In this document: positions 1 through 6,381 of the stretch, one piece after another
How the letters are laid out: every line of letters starts with the position of its first letter
How positions within the stretch are numbered: the first letter of the stretch is position 1
DNA from: Streptomyces sp.
GTDB taxonomy: Bacteria > Actinomycetota > Actinomycetes > Streptomycetales > Streptomycetaceae
NCBI GenBank assembly: GCA_003519485.1
Contig: DOWQ01000014.1
Span: 716 to 8,716, forward strand
Length of the DNA stretch: 8,001 bases
Direction of reading: 5' to 3'
The notes under the pieces: model-generated
Told to the model about the DNA's origin: nothing
Databases searched by the model: none
What the model saw: only the letters and a program-made list of their open reading frames with translations
Position numbers and translations under genes: made by a program

Positions 1-60
1 ATGCCTGCGGGGACCCGCGTCGCACCCGCGCGCCGGCACCCGCCGCGTACGGCCCGCCCG

Positions 61-1350
<1,290 letters not shown>

Positions 1351-1492
1351 GAGGTGCTTCCCCTTCGCCTGGGATCCGCCGTGTCCCGCGGACCCTGGTG
1401 CCTGTCTGGGTTGTCCGGAATCCGCGACGCGGTCGTCCGGTCACGGCCCGGTACCCCCTCCCGACGGTACCTTGCCGGGCCCCCCGTCCGGG

Positions 1493-1523
1493 CCCCCCTT
1501 GGACCGACTCGATCCAAGGGGGG
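1493..1523 (-). terminator. Hairpin terminator after clpP2
   Basis: Perfect 11-bp inverted repeat CCCCCCTTGGA / TCCAAGGGGGG with a 9-base loop (1504-1512), starting 7 bases after the clpP2 stop codon in the leftward direction. No T-run follows, which is usual for Streptomyces terminators. It should end the clpP1-clpP2 transcript before clpX, completely or partly. Confidence 0.8.
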
Positions 1524-1530
1524 TAACGCG

Positions 1531-2193
1531 TCATACCGAAGCGGAGGACTTCCGCGTCGCGACGATCTGGTCGACCAGACCGTACGCGAGCGACTCGTCC
1601 GCGGTCAGGATCTTGTCACGCTCGATGTCGTCACGGATCTTCTCGATCGGTGTGGTGGAGTGCTTGGCCAGCATCTCCTCCAGCTGCAGACGCATCCGCA
1701 GGATCTCGTTGGCCGCGATCTCCAGGTCGGAGACCTGGCCGCGGCCGGTCTCGCTGTACGGCTGGTGGATCAGGATGCGGGCGTTCGGCAGCGCCATCCG
1801 CTTGCCGGCGGTGCCGGCGGCGAGCAGCACGGCCGCGGCCGAGGCCGCCTGCCCCATGCAGACCGTCTGGATGTCGGGCTTCACGAACTGCATCGTGTCG
1901 TAGATCGCGGTCAGCGCCGTGAAGGAGCCGCCGGGCGAGTTGATGTAGATCGAGATGTCCCGGTCCGGGTCCATCGACTCCAGGCACAGCAACTGCGCCA
2001 TGACGTCGTTGGCCGAGGCGTCGTCGATCTGGACGCCCAGGAAGATCACGCGCTCCTCGAAGAGCTTCGCGTACGGGTCGTACTCGCGCACGCCCTGGGA
2101 TGTGCGCTCGACGAAGCGCGGCACGATGTACCGGGACTCGGCGAGAGGGCCCTCGTAGCGGCCGCTCGGGATGTTGCTCATGTGGGTGTTCAC
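1531..2193 (-). CDS. clpP2: ClpP2, ATP-dependent Clp protease proteolytic subunit
   Basis: Serine peptidase of family S14 that forms heptameric rings and degrades proteins delivered by ClpX or ClpC. The Ser-His-Asp triad is complete: Ser118 in MGQAASAA, His143 in LIHQPYS, Asp193 in IERDK. The oxyanion-region motif INSPGGSF (84-91) is present. The N-terminus (about 1-40) is longer than in ClpP1 and probably contains a propeptide that is cleaved, as in many ClpPs. The start is uncertain. GTG at 2193 gives 220 residues with AGGA only 2-4 bases before it. ATG at 2181 gives 216 residues with a weak GGTG about 9 bases upstream. The gene follows clpP1 by 52 bases with no terminator between, so the two are read as one operon. 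Paired unequal subunits are the rule in actinobacteria, where ClpP1 and ClpP2 form a mixed complex. Confidence 0.96.
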   Translation of the reverse strand: MNTHMSNIPSGRYEGPLAESRYIVPRFVERTSQGVREYDPYAKLFEERVIFLGVQIDDASANDVMAQLLCLESMDPDRDISIYINSPGGSFTALTAIYDTMQFVKPDIQTVCMGQAASAAAVLLAAGTAGKRMALPNARILIHQPYSETGRGQVSDLEIAANEILRMRLQLEEMLAKHSTTPIEKIRDDIERDKILTADESLAYGLVDQIVATRKSSASV

Positions 2194-2245
2194 CGTCCTG
2201 GTGGCGATCAGTGGCTGGGGGTGGCTGCGCGGTGGCTCACGGGGC

Positions 2246-2863
2246 TCAGGCAGCCCCGGTGCCGCCCCCGCCGGGAACGCCCGAAGCGGAGGTCATGACC
2301 TCGTCGATCAGCCCGTAGTTCTTGGCCTCGTCCGCGGAGAACCAGCGGTCGCGGTCGGAGTCCCGGGTGATCTGCTCGACGGTCTGGCCGGTGTGGAAGG
2401 CGGTCAGCTCCGCCATCCGCTTCTTGGTGTGCAGCAGCCGCTCGGCGTGGATCTTGATGTCCGAGGCGGAGCCCGCCAGGCCCGCGGAGGGCTGGTGGAT
2501 CAGGATCTCGGCGTTCGGCAGCGCGAAGCGCTTGCCCGGGGTGCCCGCGCTCAGCAGGAACTGGCCCATCGAGGCGGCGAGGCCCATGGCGATGGTGACC
2601 ACGTCGTTCTTGATGTACTGCATGGTGTCGTAGATCGCCATGCCGGCCGAGATCGAGCCGCCCGGTGAGTTCACGTAGAGGTAGATGTCCTTGTCCGGGT
2701 CAGCGGCAAGGAGGAGCAGCTGCGCCGTGATCTTGTTGGCGATGTCGTCGTCGACCTGCTGGCCGAGGAAGATGATCCGCTCCCCGAGCAACCGGTTGTA
2801 GACCTGGTCGCCGAGGCCGCCGAAGGCCGGCTCGGCGGCGGCGGAAGGCATCAGATTCGTCAC
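2246..2863 (-). CDS. clpP1: ClpP1, ATP-dependent Clp protease proteolytic subunit
   Basis: First peptidase subunit of the paired actinobacterial ClpP, 205 residues. The triad is intact: Ser98 in MGLAASMG, His123 in LIHQPSAG, Asp172 in DRDRWF. NSPGGS (65-70) forms the substrate-strand and oxyanion region. The C-terminus is Gly-rich. I chose GTG at 2863 because AGGTGG lies 4 bases before it and the product begins MTNLMPSAAAEP, as in Streptomyces ClpP1. The next candidate, ATG at 2851, would have its ribosome site about 16 bases away. The reading frame stays open upstream to 3025, but that part is Arg-rich and unlike ClpP, so it is not counted. Expression is probably under ClgR control: a GTTCGC-N5-GCG box lies at 3041-3054. 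The start codon overlaps, as GTGA, the stop of another open frame in the leader. The gene is co-transcribed with clpP2. Confidence 0.96.
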   Translation of the reverse strand: MTNLMPSAAAEPAFGGLGDQVYNRLLGERIIFLGQQVDDDIANKITAQLLLLAADPDKDIYLYVNSPGGSISAGMAIYDTMQYIKNDVVTIAMGLAASMGQFLLSAGTPGKRFALPNAEILIHQPSAGLAGSASDIKIHAERLLHTKKRMAELTAFHTGQTVEQITRDSDRDRWFSADEAKNYGLIDEVMTSASGVPGGGGTGAA

Positions 2864-3094
2864 GTATCCACCTGCTCGTTGATGAGACGGCCGCGCCGCC
2901 TCAGCGTCTTCTCGTCTTCTTCCGGGCCGGGGTCCGGAGCGTCGCGCCGGTGCTCTCCAGCGCCTTCCGGAGACTCCCCTGCCCTCGTATCTACGGACCC
3001 TAACGCGCTGGTCGGCGGCGGCCATCCCGCATTGTTGACTGTTCGCTGTGAGCGCAGGGCCAGCGGCCGCCGAGAGGCCGCGGCAGAAACGCGA
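2864..3094 (-). promoter_or_regulatory. clpP1 upstream region: promoter and leader
   Basis: This is the stretch between the tig terminator and clpP1. Read leftward it holds a ClgR-type box (3041-3054), then a possible -10 element TAGATA (2988-2993) without a good -35 17 bases upstream (GCCGAC at 3011-3016). A poor -35 is expected for an activator-dependent promoter. Transcription from about 2981 would give a leader of roughly 118 bases ending in AGGTGG before the GTG start. The box centre would sit near -66. The -10 assignment is my inference and could be wrong. Confidence 0.4.
3041..3054 (+). promoter_or_regulatory. ClgR-type operator upstream of clpP1
   Basis: The bases GTTCGC TGTGA GCG match exactly the GTTCGC-N5-GCG element reported for ClgR, the Streptomyces activator of clp and lon genes. 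The site is 178 bases upstream of the clpP1 start, downstream of the tig terminator, and reads on the strand opposite to clpP1. No equivalent site is visible before clpX or tig in this window. Known: ClgR activates clpP1-clpP2. Inferred: this box is the functional site here. Confidence 0.7.
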
Positions 3095-3125
3095 CAGGCC
3101 CGGACGCGGGGTGCGTCCGGGCCTG
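3095..3125 (-). terminator. Hairpin terminator after tig
   Basis: Perfect 13-bp inverted repeat CAGGCCCGGACGC / GCGTCCGGGCCTG with a 5-base loop (3108-3112), placed 37 bases after the tig stop in the leftward direction and followed there by CGCGTTTCT, a short T-containing tail. It is one of the strongest hairpins in the window and should separate tig from the clpP1-clpP2 operon. Confidence 0.85.
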
Positions 3126-3162
3126 CCACAAGGCTCCCGTCAGGGGTGGGGAAGAGAGAGGC

Positions 3163-4599
3163 TCAGGCCTCCTTCTTCCCCTCCTCGGCGGCGGTCTCCT
3201 CGGAAGCGGTCTCCTCGGCGGGCGCCTCGGTGGTGACCGCCTCGGCGGTGACCTCGGACGCGGCCTCGACCGTCTCGGCGGTCTCGTCCTCGTCGTCCAG
3301 GTCGATGACCTCACCGTCGGTGTCGGTGACCTTGGCGGCCTCCACGACGACGGCGAGCGCCTTGCCGCGGGCGACTTCGCCGACGAGCATCGGCACCTGG
3401 CCGCCCTCGACGACGGCCTGGGCGAACTGGTCGGGGCTCATGCCGGAGGACTGGGCACGGCGCATGAGGTGCTCGGTGAGCTCCTCCTGGCCGACGGACA
3501 GCTTCTCCTTGTTGACGAGCTCGTCCAGGACGAACTGCGTCTTGATGCCCTTCTCGGCCTGCCCCCCGAGCTCCGCGTCGAACTCCTCGGCGGTCTTGTC
3601 CTGGATCTTGAGGTACGCCTCCAGGTCCAGGCCCATCTGGCCGAGCTGGTGGTTCTCCAGGTTGTGCTTGCGGGTCTGGACCTCGTCCGCGAGGAGCTTC
3701 TCGGGGATCGGGACCTCGACCAGCTCCAGGAGGGCGTCGAGCACCTTCTCCTGGGCCTGGGTGGCCTGCTCGTACTTCTTCGACTGCTCCAGGCGCTTGC
3801 GGCTGTCGGCGCGCAGCTCCTCGAGGGTGTCGAACTCGCTCGCCAGCTGGGCGAAGTCGTCGTCCAGCTCGGGCAGCTCACGGGCGGCGACGGCGGAGAC
3901 GTCGACCTTGACCTCGGCCTCCTTGCCCTGAGCGGTGCCGCCCTTGAGCTCGGAGGTGAAGGTGGCGGTGCCGCCGGCCTCCAGGCCGGTGACGGCCTCG
4001 TCGATGCCCTCGAGGAGCTCGCCGGAGCCGACGGTGTAGCTGACGCCCTGGGCGACGCCGTCCTCCAGGACCTCGCCGTCGACCTTGGCCTCCAGGTCGA
4101 GAGTGAGGACGTCACCCTCGGCGGCGGCGCGCTCGACCGGGGTCGTGGAGGCGAAGCGCTCGCGGAGCTGCTCCACCGCGGCGTCGATCTCCTCCTCGGA
4201 GACCTCGATGGCGTCGACGGTGACCTCGATGCCCGAGTAGTCCGGGATCTCCAGCGCCGGGCGGATGTCCACCTCGGCGGTGAAGGACAGCAGCTCGCCG
4301 TCCTTCAGCTCGGTGATGTCGACCTCGGGCTGGCCGAGCGGGTTGAGGTCACCCTCGCTGACCGCCTCGGTGTAGAACTTCGGCAGCGCGTCGTTGACGG
4401 CCTCTTCCAGCACCGCGCCGCGGCCGAACCGCTGGTCGATGATCCGGGCGGGAATCTTGCCCTTTCGGAAGCCAGGCACCGACACCTGCTGGTTGATCTT
4501 CTTGTACGCCGCGTCGAGGCTGGGCTTGAGCTCCTCGAAGGGCACCTCGACAGTGAGCCGAACCCGGGTCGGGTTCAGGTTCTCCACGGCGCTCTTCAC
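3163..4599 (-). CDS. tig: Trigger factor, ribosome-bound chaperone and peptidyl-prolyl isomerase
   Basis: Chaperone that docks at the ribosome exit tunnel and shelters nascent chains; 478 residues. The N-terminal ribosome-binding domain (about 1-115) carries the signature GFRKGKIP (43-50), whose Phe-Arg-Lys contacts the ribosome. An FKBP-type isomerase domain spans about 160-245. A long helical substrate-cradle domain (about 250-425) follows. The last 50 residues (about 429-478) form an acidic tail rich in Glu, Ala, Thr and Asp, which makes the protein longer than E. coli trigger factor (about 430) and is common in actinobacterial homologues. The start is GTG at 4599 with AAGGAG 8 bases upstream (4608-4613), an excellent site. 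The gene is transcribed toward clpP1 and ends in a strong hairpin, so it is probably monocistronic. The tig-clpP-clpX neighbourhood is conserved widely in bacteria. Confidence 0.97.
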   Translation of the reverse strand: MKSAVENLNPTRVRLTVEVPFEELKPSLDAAYKKINQQVSVPGFRKGKIPARIIDQRFGRGAVLEEAVNDALPKFYTEAVSEGDLNPLGQPEVDITELKDGELLSFTAEVDIRPALEIPDYSGIEVTVDAIEVSEEEIDAAVEQLRERFASTTPVERAAAEGDVLTLDLEAKVDGEVLEDGVAQGVSYTVGSGELLEGIDEAVTGLEAGGTATFTSELKGGTAQGKEAEVKVDVSAVAARELPELDDDFAQLASEFDTLEELRADSRKRLEQSKKYEQATQAQEKVLDALLELVEVPIPEKLLADEVQTRKHNLENHQLGQMGLDLEAYLKIQDKTAEEFDAELGGQAEKGIKTQFVLDELVNKEKLSVGQEELTEHLMRRAQSSGMSPDQFAQAVVEGGQVPMLVGEVARGKALAVVVEAAKVTDTDGEVIDLDDEDETAETVEAASEVTAEAVTTEAPAEETASEETAAEEGKKEA

Positions 4600-4607
4600 G
4601 GTTCGGT

Positions 4608-4778
4608 CTCCTTGGGGGCTGACTTCTGGGGGTCTGCGGGGAGCCTGTGTGAATCCCCGCTACGGCGCCCCATGCTTCGAATCGACGTTGAGATCGACGC
4701 AGACGGACACAGGCACGCAGCTTGCATAGTAACCGCAAGCAGTATCCGCCCCATAACGCGCTCACGCTCCCCGGCGGA
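4608..4778 (-). promoter_or_regulatory. tig upstream region with inverted repeat and possible -10
   Basis: The spacer between the tRNA-Pro terminator and tig contains a perfect 6-bp inverted repeat GCTTGC / GCAAGC (4720-4725 and 4735-4740). Its 9-base centre includes TACTAT on the minus strand (4726-4731), a plausible -10 element. The best upstream hexamers (TTATGG and similar) are poorly spaced, so the promoter is tentative. Transcription from about 4719 would give a leader of about 120 bases. The AAGGAG at 4608-4613 is the tig ribosome-binding site. Confidence 0.35.
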
Positions 4779-4813
4779 CACCGAGAAGAACCGAAACAGC
4801 ACCGAAAGGTGCT
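4778..4813 (-). terminator. Terminator of tRNA-Pro
   Basis: Read leftward, AGCACC TTTC GGTGCT (4798-4813) forms a 6-bp hairpin with a tetraloop, 9 bases after the encoded CCA end of tRNA-Pro. A T-rich stretch, GTTTCGGTTCTTCT, follows. This is the closest thing in the window to a classical intrinsic terminator. Confidence 0.65.
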
Positions 4814-4822
4814 TTACGACAA

Positions 4823-4899
4823 TGGTCGGGGTGGCCGGATTCGAACCGACGGCCTTCCGCTCCCAAAGCGGACGCGCTACCAAGCTGCGCCACACCCCG
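4823..4899 (-). tRNA. tRNA-Pro (anticodon UGG), CCA encoded
   Basis: A complete 77-base cloverleaf on the minus strand. The acceptor stem CGGGGTG / CACCCCG is perfect. The D-arm is GCGC / GCGC and the anticodon stem is TCCGC / GCGGA. The anticodon TGG lies at 4863-4865 within the loop TTTGGGA. The T-arm GTCGG TTCGAAT CCGGC has one G-U pair. The discriminator is A, and the 3' CCA is encoded (4823-4825). It reads CCA and, by wobble, other proline codons. It stands divergent from tRNA-Gly and upstream of tig, which has its own start region after the tRNA terminator. Confidence 0.97.
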
Positions 4900-5032
4900 C
4901 TGGTGCGACACGTAGGGTACATGGCCGCGCGCGCCGGGGCGCCCGCATTCCGCACCCCTGCCGGGGTGTGCGACGAACCGCCCGGACCCGCTACGATGCT
5001 CAGCGTGCCGCGATCACTGCGATCGCGGCCCC
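4900..5032. promoter_or_regulatory. Divergent promoter region between the two tRNA genes
   Basis: This is the spacer between the 5' ends of tRNA-Pro (-) and tRNA-Gly (+). For tRNA-Gly, TGCGAC (4969-4974) and TACGAT (4992-4997) are 17 bases apart and fit a -35/-10 pair, with a start near 5004. For tRNA-Pro only a -10-like TACCCT (minus strand, 4914-4919) is visible. A 6-bp hairpin CACCCC / GGGGTG (4953-4968) lies between them. A perfect 9-bp hairpin (5007-5029) abuts tRNA-Gly. Confidence 0.45.
5007..5029 (+). other. Perfect 9-bp hairpin in the tRNA-Gly 5' leader
   Basis: GCCGCGATC / GATCGCGGC with loop ACTGC ends 3 bases before the first tRNA nucleotide. If transcription starts near 5004 as inferred, nearly the whole precursor leader folds into this stem. 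Its function is unknown. It may influence RNase P cleavage or simply be a GC-rich palindrome. Confidence 0.6.
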
Positions 5033-5103
5033 GCGGGCGTAGCTCAATGGTAGAGCCCCAGTCTTCCAAACTGGCTACGCGGGTTCGATTCCCGTCGCCC
5101 GCT
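5033..5103 (+). tRNA. tRNA-Gly (anticodon UCC), CCA not encoded
   Basis: A complete 71-base cloverleaf. The acceptor stem is GCGGGCG / CGCCCGC. The D-arm is GCTC / GAGC with loop AATGGTA. The anticodon stem is CCAGT / ACTGG with loop CTTCCAA, and the anticodon TCC lies at 5065-5067. The T-arm GCGGG TTCGATT CCCGT has one G-U pair. The discriminator is U. The bases after it are CAGC, so CCA must be added after transcription. It decodes GGA and, by wobble, GGG, which are minor glycine codons in such GC-rich genomes. A long hairpin follows directly. Confidence 0.97.
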
Positions 5104-5110
5104 CAGCGGC

Positions 5111-5153
5111 CTCCGGCCCGGTTCGGTGTTCATGACACCGAACCGGGCCGGAG
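5111..5153 (+). terminator. Terminator of tRNA-Gly, 19-bp perfect stem
   Basis: CTCCGGCCCGGTTCGGTGT (5111-5129) pairs without mismatch with 5135-5153 around the 5-base loop TCATG, and GTTCTTC follows. It begins 7 bases after the tRNA. This is the longest perfect stem in the window. It should end tRNA-Gly transcription and insulate the downstream gene. Confidence 0.88.
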
Positions 5154-5202
5154 GTTCTTCAGGTGTCCCCGCGGGCGGGGGTACGGCGTTAAGGTGCCCG
5201 GC

Positions 5203-5568
5203 ATGGAGATCTGGGTTAACCCCGCCTGCTCGAAGTGCCGGTCCGCCGTACGGCTGCTCGACGAGGCGGGAGCGGACTACACGGTACGGCGGTACCTGGA
5301 GGACCCCCCGAGCACGGACGAGCTGCGGGAGGTGCTGGACCGGCTCGGGCTGGAGCCGTGGGACATCACGCGCACGCAGGAGGCCGAGGCGGCGGAGCTC
5401 GGGCTGGCCGCCTGGCCGCGGGAGCCCGCCGAGCGGGAGCGCTGGATCGGGGCGCTGGCCGCCCATCCCCGGCTGATCCAGCGGCCGATCATCACCGCGG
5501 ACGACGGCAGCGCGGCGGTCGCCCGCAACGAGGACGCGGTGCGGGACACCATCGCCCGCGGCCACTGA
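5203..5568 (+). CDS. ArsC/Spx-family thioredoxin-like protein (putative arsenate reductase)
   Basis: Small cytoplasmic thioredoxin-fold protein, 121 residues. The N-terminal motif NPACSKCR places Cys9 where E. coli plasmid ArsC has its catalytic cysteine, with a second cysteine at 12 making a CxxC pair. YLEDPPSTDEL (31-41) and HPRLIQRPII (88-97) are family signatures. Arg57, Arg94 and Arg108 appear to line up with the three ArsC arginines that bind arsenate, which favours reductase-like chemistry over an Spx transcription-factor role. The C-terminal extension of E. coli ArsC (about 141 residues) is missing. The start is ATG at 5203 with AAGGTG 6 bases before it. No arsenite pump or ArsR regulator is adjacent, so it is an orphan and may serve another thiol-redox task. 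Only the family is certain, not the substrate. It lies between the tRNA-Gly terminator and a convergent small gene, so it is probably monocistronic. Confidence 0.9.
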   Translation: MEIWVNPACSKCRSAVRLLDEAGADYTVRRYLEDPPSTDELREVLDRLGLEPWDITRTQEAEAAELGLAAWPREPAERERWIGALAAHPRLIQRPIITADDGSAAVARNEDAVRDTIARGH

Positions 5569-5718
5569 GGGCCGCATTGCACGCCCGGACTGCCTGCGGT
5601 CACTGAATGGCCTCGCGGGCGCCGCGCACGGCCGTGGAAACCGTCCTCGGGCGCCGTACGGCCGTCGAACGGCTCGCGGACCGCTCCCGGGCCGGCTTCC
5701 CGCATCCGTACCACCGGC

Positions 5719-5754
5719 CCGTACGGGCGCAGCCCTGCGGGCGCTGCCGTACGG
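5719..5754. terminator. Hairpin between convergent genes
   Basis: An interrupted stem: CCGTACG (5719-5725) pairs with CGTACGG (5748-5754), and GCAGC (5729-5733) pairs with GCTGC (5743-5747), with a 3-base bulge and a 9-base loop. It lies 22 bases after the stop of the 64-residue gene (-) and about 150 bases after the ArsC-like gene (+), so it may serve both. The palindrome CCGTACGG also occurs at 5654-5661. Confidence 0.5.
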
Positions 5755-5776
5755 GCGGTCCGGGCGGGCCGCCGGC

Positions 5777-5971
5777 TCAGAAGTTGATCTGGTTGATCGT
5801 GTCCGCTATCGAATCGAGGAACTTGTTGATCGACGGAGCCACGCCCGTCGACGCCAGGAAGAAGCCGAACAGCACGGCCACGAAGGCCGGCCCGGCTTTG
5901 AGCGATTTGCCCTTGACCATCACGATCAGGACGATCGCCAGCACGAGCACAGCGGACAGCGAAAGGACCAC
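5777..5971 (-). CDS. Small two-helix membrane protein, function unknown
   Basis: 64 residues with two hydrophobic segments, about 2-19 and 28-45, joined by the basic loop KGKSLKAG. A polar, possibly amphipathic tail (46-64) follows, ending NQINF. The loop charge suggests that the loop faces the cytoplasm and both ends face outward. The start is GTG at 5971, the first possible start after an in-frame TGA three codons upstream. GAGGGG lies about 11 bases before it, a somewhat distant ribosome site. From memory, similar short proteins with an ALFGF-like second helix followed by APSI recur in Streptomyces chromosomes and on conjugative elements, but no function is established. Codon use is GC-biased but less extreme than in its neighbours, fitting a hydrophobic peptide. 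It is a stand-alone gene, convergent with the ArsC-like gene. Confidence 0.8.
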   Translation of the reverse strand: MVLSLSAVLVLAIVLIVMVKGKSLKAGPAFVAVLFGFFLASTGVAPSINKFLDSIADTINQINF

Positions 5972-6269
5972 AACTGATCACACCCCTCGGTCGGAACGAC
6001 GTCACCGGCCCCGGAAGTGCGGCCACGCACACCCCACGCCGGAACCATCGTGCCACCAATGCGGGCCGCGCCGCTCCCCACTGACGTACAGTCGGCCAAC
6101 TGTTCTCGCCAGCCCTATGCCCGCGCCACCCCCACGGGCAAACGACCGGGCCGCCGGCGGCGCACGTGACCCATCTCATGGCCCGGCCCGCTCCCCGGTG
6201 GCCGTTCGTCCCGGTGGGGCCGTCCGGGCGGGGTAGGCGAGCGATGCGGAGAAAGGAGTGACGGAGGTT
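5972..6269. other. Gene-free spacer upstream of two divergent genes
   Basis: I see no credible gene here. Frames open through it have poor codon bias and odd composition. It should hold the promoter of the 64-residue gene, but no clear -10/-35 pair is visible. A 16-base near-palindrome (6088-6103) is a possible operator. Bases about 6190-6235 are low-complexity GC-rich sequence with repeated CCCGGTGG-type words. Confidence 0.5.
6088..6103. repeat. Near-perfect 16-base palindrome, possible operator
   Basis: ACAGTCGG / CCAACTGT is symmetrical except for one base pair. It lies 117 bases upstream of the 64-residue gene (-) and about 170 bases before the acyltransferase promoter (+). Its length suits a dimeric regulator, but nothing identifies one. 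Confidence 0.35.
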
Positions 6270-6298
6270 TTACGGATAACACCTTCGACGCTATGGTG
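6270..6298 (+). promoter_or_regulatory. Promoter of the acyltransferase gene
   Basis: TTTACG (6270-6275) and TATGGT (6293-6298) are exactly 17 bases apart and resemble housekeeping sigma-factor promoters. A start near 6304 gives a leader of about 78 bases to the preferred GTG at 6382. The pair stands out as AT-rich in a GC-rich spacer. Confidence 0.55.
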
Positions 6299-6381
6299 CC
6301 TCAGATGTTTCACGCTGCCCCGACCCCCACGTGCGCAGTGACGTCCAGGTTCGTCCCCCCCAGTTACCGGTGGGCTGTCCT

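Noticed and set aside
1..60. A possible clpX terminator at the left edge
   Set aside because: Only a 4-bp stem, GCCG / CGGC, is visible in this GC-rich stretch, and the sequence is cut at base 1.
1450..1471. GGTACC repeated 16 bases apart in the clpX upstream region
   Set aside because: The six-base arms with an unequal bulge beyond them are weak, and nothing ties them to a known regulator.
2864..3025. An N-terminal extension of ClpP1 of up to 54 residues
   Set aside because: It is Arg-rich and unlike ClpP, would start inside the likely promoter, and the GTG at 2863 has its own AGGTGG.
5111..5153. The same peptide stretch (TEPGRR) read on both strands
   Set aside because: This is a by-product of the perfect 19-bp palindrome of the tRNA-Gly terminator, not of protein coding.
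3469..5568. A 699-codon plus-strand frame antisense to tig and running through both tRNAs
   Set aside because: It is Leu-rich antisense to tig, crosses two tRNA genes and terminators, and ends in frame with the ArsC-like gene only because that gene shares the frame. The true start is ATG 5203.
5277..6179. A 300-codon minus-strand frame covering the small membrane gene region
   Set aside because: It overlaps the ArsC-like gene in antisense and the 64-residue gene in another frame, has poor codon bias and no recognisable domain.
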